Positions 44,995 through 62,519 of a stretch of DNA of 64,000 nucleotides are shown piece by piece. Position 1 is the first letter of the stretch. Every line of letters begins with the position of its first letter. Under the pieces are notes generated by a model. The model was given only the letters and a program-made list of their open reading frames with translations. It was not told the DNA's origin and made no database searches. Source of the stretch: Azorinus chamasolen (Eukaryota; Mollusca; Bivalvia; Cardiida; Solecurtidae). The stretch spans positions 4,841,093-4,905,092 of the forward strand of contig OY755242.1 of assembly GCA_963576725.1 (NCBI GenBank). Reading direction: 5' to 3'. A program made the position numbers and the translations under genes.

Positions 44995-45345
44995 TCTTCA
45001 CTTTGGGAGGAGGTGAAGCCCCGAGGGAGGTGAAGCAGAGGCCAGGCACATAGAGGTGAAGCACAGGCAAAGCACATAGAGGTGAAGCGGAGGTGAAGCA
45101 CATAAAGCTGAAGCGGAGATGAAGCACTTTGAGAGGCGAAGCACATAGAGGTGAAGCGGAAGCGAAGCACATAGAGGTGAAGCACTTTGAGAGGCGAAAC
45201 ACATAGATGTGAAGCGGAGGCGAAGCACATAGAGAGGTGAAGCGGAGACCAAACACTTGGAGAGGTGAAGCGGAGGCAAATCCCATAAAGAGGCAAATAA
45301 CATAAGAAGGCGAAGCAATTCAGAGAGGTGAAGCACTTTGAGAGG
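44995..45345. repeat. GAGGTGAAGC tandem repeat, left arm
   Basis: Repeats of AGGTGAAGCGGAGGCGAAGC with ACATAG spacers. Frames of 105-151 codons (SPLHLYVL...) on the minus strand come from repeat periodicity, not from selection. Confidence 0.88.
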
Positions 45346-46339
45346 ATATGCCCGCCTAAATCCGTGTACAAACACCACCCTCTCAAGGGAAACAACCCTT
45401 ACTAACCCTGTTAAATTTTGCTAAACCCTGTTTTAGATGAATATTGGTTTGTTTCTCAATATACAACTGAAATATCAAAGGAATAACCGCTTTCATTTGT
45501 GATTTATTCATACATATTTTCATATTCAGAACTGTAATATTCTGTAAGGGAACATAACAGCTGCTATATAGAACCCATCTATTCTGAGTTGAGACTGTTG
45601 TAAAAACAAATAACGAAGCATTGTTTTGTTTCTTATTTACTTAAGGGATTAAGATTGTAAGAGGTTTGCAAGAGATGCTAGAGACAAAACTGTCAAAGTT
45701 TATACGCCCTATCTTACACAGTTACTGTTGAGAATCAGAACTTTCAAAAGTGTATCATGACAAAATACGAAGAATTAAACATACCTGTCGTTGAACATCT
45801 TGTATTTTGTTCGACATCTGTTGGTTTTGTACTCTGTAGTCCGCTAATGCGTTGACTAAAGTAGTCATAAATGCATCCATCTTTCAAGAATAGTAACTGA
45901 TGAATAATGGGTATAGAGGTTTGTACAGACAGGTTTGGTAATACTTAAGGTGATTAAAAGTTCATCAAAACATCGATACAGAAAATTGCGTGCCTAGTTT
46001 TCTATGGATTCGGCACGATAATTGCAGAATAAACAGTTGTTACCTGTCATTGGACTTTGGATAACAATGCATGGTTTGAACGGGTAAGTGAGAACAGGGT
46101 TTAAAAACAGATTGGAACATTCAGCTGAGGAGTTGAACTGGATATGATTATTGCTAGAAAAGGACATGATCTTGTACAAAAAGGAGGTTATGTTGAGCGA
46201 GACTATATAACATTAGTGTGGACACTGACTACAGATGTGGTCGATGTCCATACAGGATTTAGGAAGCATAACCCTATATGGAAATTTAACAGGGTTAGTA
46301 AGGGTTGTTTCCCTTGAGATGTGGTGTTTGTATATCCTC

Positions 46340-46680
46340 TCAAAGTGATTCGCCTCTCTAAATTGCTTCGCTTCCTTATGTGATTTGGATCCACTTCACC
46401 TCTCCAATTGTTTGGTCTCCGCTTCACCTCTATATGTGCTTTGCCTCCGCTTCACCTCTAATAGTTTCAACTCTCAAAGTGCTTCACCCCTATGTGCTTC
46501 GCTTCCGCTTCACCTCTATGTGCTTCGCCTCTCAAAGTGCTTCATCTCCGCTTCAGCTTTATGTGCTTCACCTCCGCTTCACCTCTATGTGCTTCGCCTC
46601 TGCTTCACCTCTATGTACTGCGCCTCTGCTTCACCTCCCTATGGGCTTCGCTTCTGCTTCGTGCTTCACCTCCTCCCAAA
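46340..46680. repeat. GCTTCACCTC tandem repeat, right arm
   Basis: Inverted counterpart of the left-arm array; frames of 74-160 codons here are again repeat artefacts. Confidence 0.88.
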
Positions 46681-47085
46681 GTGAAGATTTTAACCCTCCA
46701 TTTTACACTACTATGAGAATTGGATTTACGTTCAACATACAGAGACCAATTAGAATATGGATAAACCCACTTGAGCAGAGTATACGTTGTATCCGTTCAA
46801 ACTGGTATTCACTCTGGGCGGACAGTGAATGCACGTCCACGTGCAGATCAGTTTGGATATAAGTCAGTATATTAATTACTGCACAAACGTATCAGTTTTA
46901 TGTAATTATAAGTTAAAATACATCAAGACCCAGAATTATTCATCTTTTTGGTGGTCGCATTAGAGGGATTTTACCGTAGCGTCCGACTGTAAATGGGGCA
47001 ATAACCAAACATGCAGTGCGTTGCAATATAATGGGGTCATAGCCTTTCTTCCTTTGGACAGACAGACATATATAGACAAATAGTA

Positions 47086-47095
47086 CAGTAACACT

Positions 47096-47173
<78 letters not shown>

Positions 47174-47239
47174 AGCGACCACCTGCCCCAAATACTAATT
47201 AATACAATTTAGTGGCCGTTATAGTTACAGGTTTTACTA
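47086..47239. mobile_element. pogo-like miniature element with CT-microsatellite in its end
   Basis: Left end CAGTAACACTCTCTC runs into a CT repeat of about 75 bases (47095-47172). The right end TAGTGGCCGTTATAG plus TTTTACTA is ordinary. A second element end (ATTAGAGGGATTTTACTG, to about 47277) follows at once. Confidence 0.68.
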
Positions 47240-49789
47240 TACTCAATTTAAGGTCTGGATTAGAGGGATTTTACTGTACATTTAATGTTAAGTTTTAACA
47301 CTTACCACATGAATATTCATGCAAGAAATAATGACGTTATAAATATATTTTTTTGTAATTCTATAATGGTAATTGAACACATGACGTTTTGGCCTTGGCA
47401 GAATATGTAACACCAGAGCTATACAATTGCCAAATCAAACGGAGCAGACTCAGATCAGGTGGTTCCTACATGTGTTGTCTGGCGTTGATCTACTCTGTTT
47501 GCAATGCTGCAAAAGGTTGTCTCTATCAAGAAAAACATTAAACCAATGTGAACGTTTACTCACCATGATTGATTAATTCAAAATCACACCTACCACAACT
47601 TGTTTAACAAACATTAAATCATTAAACGCTCTCAGTCGTGGGTATAACTGAATAATATGTAATACATGGCTGTCGCAATGTACAACAAGTAAACCAGCTC
47701 CTCTTCTCGATTAACGCCGCCGATGTCACCGAAAAGCGCTAATTTATAGGCCTTGCTGCTATTGGAGAATATGTGACTACATTTGCACACAGTTTGTATC
47801 CAGATGAGACTCCAAACTGTTTGACACATCACTAACGTTTAAGAGAAGAAATTGAATGAAAGTCAACTCATAAACTCAAAGCAGACGACAGTATCATGCT
47901 GTAAAATGTTAAAATGTTACTTTCCGTTTCGCTCATAGTTTGGAGACACGCTTGATCGAGTGCTATCTGGCTTTGGTCCTGATAAAATGACAAGTCACTC
48001 GGCGTTTCATCTGGATACAAGCTGTAAATGTCGACCAGGTCGCGATTAACAGGACAAGGGTAAAAGTTTAAAAACCAACCACAAACAGACCATTTCTGGT
48101 TAACCCTTTCAAACCTGAATTATCAGAATGGAATAGCCCGTTATTGTTTAATTATAGAGTCCACTCAGTATGATAGGCTTAAACCTGCTGGTAGATTTTG
48201 AATGGCAAATAGTGCAGACCCTGACCAGAAGGCTCCTCTAGGAGCCCTCTGATAGGGGTCTTTACTGTTTGCTGATGACTGCATGCGTGCTCGGGGTCAT
48301 ATTTCGCAACATGTACATCTGGTATATAAGCTTTCTGTATGACTCGTTCTGCATTAAAAAGTTCCCTCATGAATATTAATGAACATGTATTAGCGGATAG
48401 TTTTATAATGGTATATGAATACTTTTAATTTTTATAGAAACTGTTTGTTTGTTTCCCTGTCTGTTTTTCTGTATGTATGTCTGTCCCATCCTTTCTGTCT
48501 GTCTGTCCGACCGTCCGTACGTTCGATTGTTTGTTTGGTGATGTCTGTCGCCTTAGCAGTATTAGAAAATGAAGACTCATATCTATATACGTTCCCGTTC
48601 TGGGTTTACCCTGTTTGCAAAAAGCGCAAACAGGCGTTTGTATTAAATAGAGTGGTAAACGATCCCCTTAAACAATTCGGTTTTAACCCGTTACTCCATA
48701 TATACGCATTTCTACGCATTTGTAAACAGAGTAGACCTAGCTCAAACGGCTCCTGTAGGAATCGTCTTATCAGAGTCTGCTCTGTTTACTTATGAAATAA
48801 TAAAGATAGTAATAAAACGTTTTGCTTGAGTCTGAGATCATTCTCAAGCATCAGACTTGTCAGAATATGAACATGCTCAAAAGCTGAACAATCAGATGAT
48901 CGAGAATAAACTCAGACTCAGAAGTTATATGACCTTGGACCCATGTCTAGATGAGATACAGAGTCCCTCGACATTTGATCAGAATTGGGTTTTTTCTGAT
49001 ATTCTAATTAGATGTATAGAAACTGAAAAACACCAAACTTTAAACTCTGGGCCAGATGACATTATTATGTTCATCGTGTCATGCCATCCGAGCTTGAAAT
49101 AAAAATCGAATCTTCTCAATTTATGACTTTCACATCATTTCCCCTGATCTTGAATACATGTACAAGTACATAGAAAACCAATGTCCTCCAACTGTAAATT
49201 GTCACCACAGTCAATACCTACTGAGGCATGTTGAATGGAACCTACACGAACACTGTTTTCAAGTCAGAATTTGATGTACGATTCTACGTTCAATGTTCTG
49301 CGAAAAAGGTTTACTCATTTTTAATCTAATCTGATACAATTTTAGTTACTTCAGATTGAGAAACCATTGACCGAGTGTCAAACAGATTGGATCCAGATGA
49401 AACGCCGAGTTACTCGGTGTTTCGTTTGATGGTGTTTGGTACGGTGTCATTTCGTATGTGGCTCTCCCAGTTTGGCTATTTTTGTTTCATATTAACACCA
49501 ACAGAACGCTTTTCACAAATTGACACCCATAATATCATGGCCTATGCTATCAGTTTCTGTTTTCCTCCAGACTTCCCAGATGAATGTGAGATTGGCAGTA
49601 TGTTTCTGTAAACAACAAAAACCTCCATACCGCCGCCTTGCATGTACAAGGGAGATAATATTGTCAATACTATATGTTCTTTCTGTATTACTATATTTTC
49701 CTTTACATTAGATCTAGATATCTATGAAATTTGCAAATAGCTACCGTAACCCATTCGTCTCTCGATACATATCCCCAACTATAGTTCTA

Positions 49790-50185
49790 CAGTAGACCTT
49801 GTCTTAACCCTTTTCCTCATATAAACGTGTGTTAACGTATTTGCAAACAGAAAATACCCAGATCAGACGGCTCCTATGGGAGCCGTCTGATCAGGGTCTG
49901 CTTGCTTATGAAATTATAATAGGCAAGACTCTACAGTTTCTGCCAATACCAAATCAATGCTATCTACAAATGCTATTATACAAATTCAGCTCATACATAG
50001 TCGTGATGTGTTTACGTCTTACATGAACATGAAAGAGGATAAGGGTTAATCGGCCATCAAAAATGTCTAATTATGACTTTGTAAGGAAGGTTATGTGCAT
50101 TACTTTTTTTACCTGCATTAATCATCCATTTGTATTATGACGCCTGTGTTCATAAATACATGACAGTTTAAGACAGGTTCTACAC
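49790..50185. mobile_element. pogo-like element interrupted at TTAA
   Basis: Left part CAGTAGACCTTGTC and right part TCGGCCATCAAAAATG...AGACAGGTTC match the intact copy at 30145-30315. They are interrupted exactly at the TTAA by the element at 49808-50045. Confidence 0.78.
49808..50045. mobile_element. TTAA-type miniature transposon nested in a pogo-like element
   Basis: 238 bp, ends CCCTTTTCCTCATATAA and GAAAGAGGATAAGGG, TTAA duplicated at 49804-49807 and 50046-50049. Core hairpin CAGACGGCTCC/GGAGCCGTCTG. Confidence 0.85.
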
Positions 50186-51062
50186 TAACACAAGGAAGCA
50201 TGGATAATGACCTGCATTTGAACCTAACAGAGTACATGTTGTATTGTAATGTAAGATGCAACTAGAAATGTTAACTACCTGGTCATTTGGCCTCCAATGT
50301 TCATTTAAAACTGAGCACTTCGACCCTGTTGGACCTTTTTCAAAGAATACACTAGACAATATAAAGATCTATTTGATAGTTAAGATGTCTGTGGTTTTGA
50401 ATGCGTAAAGATGAAGAGTGAGCTTGTCTTATATCCTTAGGAAATGGCTAGAAGTGTCCAGCTGTTCGAGCTAGACCTGAATATAGAAATAAATTATAGA
50501 GAGAGTTTATAACATTCCTGTATGGGATTTTTAAGCAGTAAAGTAAAACTATTCGGTCAATGCAAATTTGAATGAAAAGTCAATGATCATATTTCTTCCC
50601 TAACCTATCGCTTCCTATCAAGCATTATGTTTGCTGAAAATCCCATTGCAATCATTTTTAATATATATCAAGGTAGATTAATCTTATTAGAGAACATATT
50701 GACCGAGTGGATCTCGAATCCTAATGAGATCTCAAGAAACTCGTCGTTTCATTATGCTCCAAACTAATTGACATTCTTGTTCAAATCGGAAGAAGTCAAA
50801 TTTGCACCAGACCACAATTTGAGCTGACATTTATTCACAGTAGGGTAATAGAGATTGCGCGACATAGTTTGTCGTAAGTCCTAAGTGGATAGACATTTAT
50901 ATCTTTAAAAACAAATGGTTGCAAAATACAGTAAGAAAGTAATATATAGATATATATGTTTAATGTATGAACACCAGTTATCCAGAAAGAACTTACAATG
51001 ATACAATTTTTCATCTCTTCCGCCGTAAATGACTAGAACAAAAATCAAACATTTGTTTTGTA

Positions 51063-51473
51063 CAGTAAGGTCTATTTAATGCGGCCACACAATTAACCCT
51101 TCTCTTGCTGAATTTTAAAATACATTTCCCCCTCTTTACCCGTGCTCTGTTGTATAATTACATATATCTTCACTGTGTACACGTATTTCGCTGTGCAATG
51201 ACTGCTGTGGATTGCACTGGTTGCACAATCAACTTGTAAATAGTGCAGACCCTGAAGAGACAGCTCCTGCAGGAGCTGCCTCATCTGGGTCTTCACTATT
51301 TACAGGTAGGTATAGTGAGGTGAATAGCAAGCGAAGGGTTAACCAACATAGTGGTGTGTATGAGCAGGTAGCTGCTTAATGCAGGGGTTTTGTCCCGTAT
51401 TAAGTTACCGCCTGCTTAATTAAAGTCCAGAATAATACTTCTTTTGAGCGGTCGTTTTAGCCCATTTTACTTG
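51063..51473. mobile_element. pogo-like element interrupted at TTAA
   Basis: CAGTAAGGTCTATTTAATGC at the left; AGCAGGTAGCTGCTTAATGC and GCGGTCGTTTTAGCCCATTT on the right of the nested TTAA element. The exact right end is uncertain. Confidence 0.65.
51097..51338. mobile_element. TTAA-type miniature transposon, inverted copy of 28846-29087
   Basis: Ends CCCTTCTCTTGCTGAATTT and AGCAAGCGAAGGG, TTAA at 51093-51096 and 51339-51342. Hairpin of GTAAATAGTGCAGACCC and its complement with ACAGCTCCTGCAGGAGCTG at the tip. Confidence 0.85.
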
Positions 51474-52837
51474 CTGTTAACTAAACTTTCTATGTGAGGT
51501 TACCCCTACGTATTGTATCCATTAAAACCCTCAAAACTAACTACATGTACTAATAAACACTTAAGACTCACAGTATGTGACATGAAGTTACGTGGATTCA
51601 ATACAGAGACAATGGTGGGTTTAATAAATATTTTATTTGTATTTGTTCTCAATAATATGTTCATATTTTACATCAAATGTATAATAAATGATTTGTGTTG
51701 CATCTTGTTCTTTGAACGTTTCCTGTCACTCACAATTTCTATATAATTGTTTTCAAACTTTCAAGTTTTGATATTTCAGAAACACCTATTTTACGTAAAT
51801 TATATAATAAAAAACATTATTTGAATGCCCTCCTTCACCCATCAGCGTTTTATTTGTGTTTCCACAAATTTGAAAACGCAGTTCTATGCTCCTCTAATCC
51901 TACTGTTCAACTGTGACTACGTCCGATTATATCATGCGTTTGAGAAACTCTTGACCGAATGTCAAGCAGGATGAATCCTGGTGAGGCGCCGATTTACTCG
52001 GCGTCTCTTCCGAGTCTATGCTGTTTGCTATTGTGAGTCAGATCATGATTAGCCAAAATGTAACCGGGCGTCTTTACAGCAAACACTTCAGAGTACTGGC
52101 AGGAAACCAGTTTGTCCTGTATTTCTTTGTGATGTTTTCCAATTATATATTTTCAACGAATCTGCTTTGCAAACCTTCTTTGAACGATGATATCTTTAGA
52201 CATACCTTTGTAAAGCAAGTATAGACCCTGACCAAGGGGCCATGAAGAAATCCTCAGATTTGGGTATGCTGTCTTGTTATGGACTTTAAGCTGAAATGGG
52301 CAGGTATTTTGGCCGCAACATTGGTGATTCAGCATTGTATATTCTCATATCATACGTTGTTGGATGTTTCACAATATAACTCGTGCATCTTTCTTTTTGA
52401 GTTAATTCTGTCAATTCTAATTGAAAATAATACCATACGAAGCTACACAACGCCCCTATTTAATACTAGACATATACTATGTACATGAATACCATAAGGA
52501 AGCATATACTATACACACATATGCTGTTGATAAATCAGTATAACAAACTCACTTGTCCGACCGTATCCCAGTGTTCTTATTTTGCTGCTTGTGACGCAGA
52601 TGTTACGTTTCAGTAGGTTATGACGAGGTTTTAACCCATTCCCTCAAAGATTATTTTAGAACCTACGAATTTGGGTAAAAATACCGAAAATGAACATTTA
52701 CTAGATAAAATGAACATTTTAGAATTGTGTAGTTATAAAAAATATTGTGATAAATAGAGCATTTGCCTATTTTTATATCTTAAACTATATGGCATTAAGT
52801 ACATAATTTCTTTACTTAAATGCGATCAAATTGTCAA

Positions 52838-52902
52838 ACAGTTTGGATCCTGATGAGACACTCAGTGAATTGTCGTCTAATCTGGATCCAAACTGTTTGC
52901 AA
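52838..52902. repeat. family-A hairpin core
   Basis: CAAACAGTTTGGATCC at both arms around a decayed GATGAGACAC centre. Confidence 0.7.
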
Positions 52903-53233
52903 ATGTTTTCACAATTCGCCACCAGGTGAAAAGGCGTTAATGTGAGGGAAATGTTTAAATGGTGTGTTTTGAGAATTGACAGAGGACAGTGTTTGAGGAC
53001 GACAATAACGTGTAGTTAGAAATGTCATATTTCTAGAGTTTAGTGTTTCTTGTATTTATCAAGACATCTGAACGTGCTCAACACTTGATATGAGCTATCT
53101 GTAGTACATGCCATTTAATACGTGTCGATCTCAAAATAAGATACACGGTTGGTAATTCAAATAGTGGAAGGCAAACGGCGGAATGCTGATGGTTTGTTAC
53201 AGCTGCGCCTCATGTGATTCACATGAAAAACAA

Positions 53234-58661
<5,428 letters not shown>

Positions 58662-59170
58662 CTACAAAAATAACAAGTGGATATTTATTACTGACGAATC
58701 ACAACACGTACAATGTTTTACTTGCACCCTTTGACACGTCGCCATTTCTTACTTTGGATTAAACATTAGATTTAACTTTTTCGTTGCCAATGTCACATAT
58801 GTAATTATCTATGCAAAACGTTTGGATCCAGATCACTCGGCGTCTCATCAGGATCCATATTGTTGTTACTTTGACTGGTTTGTTTTTTAATAAAAAAAGA
58901 CGGAAAACAAAATGTAGCACACGAGAAAGATTTACGGTACGAGCGAAGACGTTATAACCGTTGACTATTTATTTGGATGCAGGTGAGACACTGGGTTACT
59001 CTTCATCTCATCAGGATCCTTAATGGTTGACACTGGTCATAGTGATGGAACCGGATACTGGAACTGGAACATGTGAAACATTAAAGTAGAATGCGTTTTC
59101 TATCGACCGCATGCTAAATGTTAGACTTTTTTCCCTGTTAAATATTCATGCAAGAAATAAGGAGAGCATT
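58662..59170. other. upstream of calmodulin exon 2, no gene seen
   Basis: Intron 1 or upstream region of the calmodulin gene. Two decayed hairpin elements with GGATCC-bearing arms lie at 58819-58860 and 58970-59020. No ATG exon can be singled out. Confidence 0.45.
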
Positions 59171-59179
59171 ATCATCATC

Positions 59180-59650
59180 TTATGACAAATGTACACAGAA
59201 TGTTTCGTATCTAATGACAAATGTGCACAGAATGTTTCGTATCTAATGGCAAATGTGCACAGAATGTTTCGTATCTAATGGCAAATGTGAACAGAATGTT
59301 TCGTATGAATGTTTCGTATCTAATGACAAATGTGCACAGAATGTTTCGTATCTAATGGCAAATGTGCACAGAATGTTTCGTATCTAATGGCAAATGTGAA
59401 CAGAATGTTTCGTATGAATGTTTCGTATCTAATGACAAATGTGCACAGAATGTTTCGTATCTAATGGCAAATGTGCACAGAATGTTTCGTATCTAATGGC
59501 ATATGTACACAGAATGTTTCGTATCTAATGACAAATGTGCACAGAATGTTTCGTATCTAATGGCAAATGTGCACAGAATGTTTCGTATCTAATGGCAAAT
59601 GTACACAGAATGTTTCGTATCTAATGGCAAATGTACACAGAATGTGTTAG
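59180..59650. repeat. 32-bp tandem repeat with higher-order structure
   Basis: Unit CACAGAATGTTTCGTATCTA then ATGGCAAATGTG, about 14 copies. A variant with a duplicated AATGTTTCGTATG piece recurs twice, at about 59290-59320 and 59400-59430, giving a larger repeated block of about 110 bp. Confidence 0.92.
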
Positions 59651-60012
59651 TATTGGTAGAAAATGTATTCTCGCTTCTCAGTCGTGCTAGATAAGCTGAG
59701 TTACTAAAAATAGCCGTACTAGAAATCCTTATCTGGAACACCCGTGACTAGTGTATTCATACGCGCGATTGGGTAAAATCAATACAAGGGAAGGACTTCT
59801 TACAGAATTATACCAACATTTCTATAGGCAACAACCTTATGAATTGAAATTAATATAAGTAATTAGCACGAATATGAAATTCTATTTATCATATAAACAC
59901 TTTAAAGGCCTATTTAATTAACCGAAGACGTTGTTTTGTAGTCACTCAGTCATTTATATTTACGCCAAAACGTAACGTTTGTGGTTGTCATAACAAATGA
60001 CGTCATTAGAGG

Positions 60013-60150
60013 GTTAATACACGTTTCTTCGGGCAATAACATCTGCAGTGTCCCGAGGGACTGTTGTTGGCCCGAGCCCGAAGGGCGAGGGCAACAATTT
60101 TCCCAAGGGACACTGCAGATGTTATTGCCCGAAAACAAACGTGTATTAAC
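60013..60150. repeat. 138-bp palindrome
   Basis: Arms GTTAATACACGTTT...CGGGCAATAACATCTGCAGT and complement around a GC-rich centre that is itself inverted (GCCCGA...GGGC). Probably a foldback-type miniature element. Confidence 0.88.
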
Positions 60151-60697
60151 GCTATTCTTGCATAAAACCAATTTTCTGCTCTCCTACATCAATTTAATTC
60201 TTCAAAATACAAGCAAAACAACGGCAGCAAAACTATACACTTCTTTGACACTTCGGCGATTTATGCTGTTTCCAGGCCACTGTTTTCTTTTCGACGTCAA
60301 TTCATGATTGTATCAAATACCGTTTACACGGAATTTCATTCAATATGTCTATCACTAAAAACAGTTCATTGTCGGTGCTCCTGGAAATACTCACACTCCG
60401 GCGTTCACCTAGCTTAGGCCAAAACGCTGTAACATTCGCGTCCATTGTTTACCTTAGGCCCGTAATAGGTATAATTAAAACCGGTCAACAACAGCGCGTG
60501 AGCACGAGTATCGCCTTGTTAATACATGGTATAGCGGGACTACAACAGCACGTTTTATGCAAGAATTTGGTGTCACGCCTAAAGTTATGCTGCGGCCTGT
60601 TGCTATTAGATATGGAAGTCGTATTACGCAATGTAAAGTATTACTTCACAAATTCGTTAATTTTCTTGGTTTTAGGGCGTATCTCAGCGAGAAAAAT
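60151..60697 (+). other. stretch between two palindromes, unrecognised frames
   Basis: Two overlapping plus-strand frames (60345-60719 and 60557-60772) run into the second palindrome. One reads MQEFGVTPKVMLRPVAIRYG and is fairly coding-like, but no family is recognised. Together with the two palindromes this could be one mobile element of about 0.83 kb. Confidence 0.35.
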
Positions 60698-60845
60698 AAT
60701 CAAGCATGGGATTTGTTAAAGCCGGGGGGTTCTATACCCTCGGTTGGTCTGTTCCTATCGGAAACTCGCTAAAGCTCGTTTCCGACTGGAACAGACCAAC
60801 CTCGGGTATAGAAACCCCCGTCTTTAACAAAACCCATGCTTGATT
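60698..60845. repeat. 148-bp palindrome
   Basis: Arms AATCAAGCATGGG...TTGTTAAAG, GGTTGGTCTGTTCC and TCGGAAAC are repeated inverted, about 65 bp each with a short CTCGCTAAAGCTCG centre. Confidence 0.88.
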
Positions 60846-61496
60846 CTATTAGTCTGATCTATTAGAATCTATAATTGCATAAGCAACTGAAACGGGCGTT
60901 AATCAACACAAACCAAACCAGACCAAACGAGATGAGATGTCACCTAATGCTAAATCACATCTGGATCCAAACTCTTTTACATTGTTTACTAAACAGAAAC
61001 ATGTATTCGTAGCAGGGGAGACTTTTTACGTATAGTGTTAAAAAAGAAAGCAAAAGCATACTTCTCATACGATTTCACTGACCTCTTGCGGCTATGTAAA
61101 CTCGATTTATATTTAGATCATTAGGTCATAATTGATATCCTTGAATCTACAATTATTGCGTGTAAATAAGCACAAATGGGTGTTATAGGTCACTTTTAAA
61201 TACTTGTAGCGACTGCTATAGAAGGTGATATAAAATATACAACCTTCAAAAACTGGTATTAAAATTTTTGTGAGATTGTTTTGACTTCTGTCCTGCAGTA
61301 AGCTGATGCCTGACATTTAACACATATCACGGCTACCCGACCTAACTCGCTTCTCATCAGGATCCAAACTGTTTAACACTCGGCCAGTAGAATCGAATCG
61401 GATGTAGTCAAAATTGAACAGATCCAACTTTGAGCAGGCATCACTTTTCACGCCCTGATATAAGTTATCTTCGACCTAAATTTCCCAAAAGCTTAA

Positions 61497-61722
61497 CCCT
61501 TTCCTCCATAAAGACGCCTTTCTACTCCTCTGTAAAAATCACTTTTTGAAACCATTGTGATAAATAGAGCATTAATTTTGCTCCTAAGGAGCAAATGCTG
61601 AATTTATCACAATGGTTTCAGAACTACAAAGTTCTCAAATTTTCCTTTTCTCTAGTTAATGCACCTTTTCGATAGATTTATTCAAAGTGGTTGGATCTAA
61701 TAATATCATATAAGAGATGGGT
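61497..61722. mobile_element. TTAA-type miniature transposon, ATTTATCACA family
   Basis: CCCTTTCCTCCATAAAGACG at the left, TAAGAGATGGGT at the right, TTAA at 61493-61496 and 61723-61726. Core GTGATAAATAGAGCA with TTTGCTCCTAAGGAGCAAA. Confidence 0.8.
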
Positions 61723-62519
61723 TTAATCGAATCAGACGTTATAACATTTGAGCAGACATTAATTTTACACAGCGGGGTAATGAGTTAATACCCATGACTT
61801 GACATTCCTTGAGTGGCCATTATTCGTCTCTACAAAAGAGCACTCACATGTTACGACAATGTCCATTTGCTCTCACTTTTTGGACAGATAGCGCTCTGAT
61901 AAGAACTCGACACCCGTGACTCGGATGACACGTGACTCTTTTCATACTAAGAAAGCGTCGTCTGCAAAAAATGACTTCTGCTACTGTTTGTAAAATTAAA
62001 ATTTTAGTTTTAGAAAGTTTAATTTTAAATGTCACTCATGACTCAGACAATGTCTTTGAATAAGACAATATAATAACGCAGACGACACTTTTGAATAAGA
62101 AGACAGGGTTTAAGCAGACGATATTTTAAGCAGACGACGCTTTAGAAGCAACTGCTAGCCAGCGACCGACAAAAGGATATATCCATCTAAATGAGAAGAA
62201 AGCCGGCCCTTGTCTGGTTTTCACGCATCAGTTTACAAACTAAAAAGTTATTTTATAATATACAAACTGTTTGTAAGTTATTCTCAATCCATAATAAAGC
62301 CAAATAGAGCAACAGATAAATATTGAAATAGTCATTTACCCCATCGTTTCAAAGTGTCTCTAAAGAATGGTCATAGGGTTTGGTGGAGAAATAAATGAAC
62401 TATTCTTGTAAATGTATTCATAAGCGCATATTATCAGGACCTCTGAACATCCGTGAAGACTTAATCTTGACGATTTGTAGCTGTGTCACCCACTCAATTT
62501 ATAAGACTAACATTAACAA

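Larger units (their letters stand above)
44967..46722. mobile_element. foldback element 2
   Basis: Arms 44967-45415 and 46275-46722 are inverted copies. Outer ends are AGTAGTGTAAAATGG and its complement, inner ends AAGGGAAACAACCCTTAC and GTAAGGGTTGTTTCCCTT. Each arm is largely a 25-30-bp tandem repeat around GAGGTGAAGCGGAGGCGAAG. The 860-bp centre has no long frame. The outer end resembles hAT-type termini, but no 8-bp target duplication is visible. Confidence 0.82.
44354..46976. mobile_element. pogo-like miniature transposon split by a 2.4-kb insertion
   Basis: Left half 44354-44502 (CAGTAAAACCGTTCTAATGC, hairpin CAGCTCCTGCAGGAGCT) and right half 46922-46976 (GGTGGTCGCATTAGAGGGAT) belong to one element flanked by TA (44352-44353, 46977-46978). 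The paralogous copy reads GGGAAGCGTAGCC near 42600, the empty TA site. Confidence 0.82.
43500..47055 (-). mobile_element. second family M copy, carrying nested insertions
   Basis: Segments 43500-43675, 44135-44353 and 46977-47055 align in order with the uninterrupted copy at 42240-42660 (for example ATAGCATGACAACAACTGTG and CCAAACATGCAGTGCGTTGC). The gaps are exactly the TRIM element and a pogo-like element. Confidence 0.8.
38543..53233. other. intergenic mobile-element nest between the two calmodulin-family genes
   Basis: No host gene is supported. Itemised separately: pogo-like and TTAA-type miniature transposons, family M retroelement copies, a TRIM-type LTR element and foldback element 2. 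Undescribed gaps (for example 41100-41790, 47840-49780 and 50190-51060) show only frames under 130 codons without motifs. Confidence 0.5.

Noticed and set aside
44940..46862. Frames of 74-160 codons reading SPLHLYVL and CFASAS repeats
   Set aside because: They are translations of the short tandem repeats in foldback element 2, open in all three frames at once.
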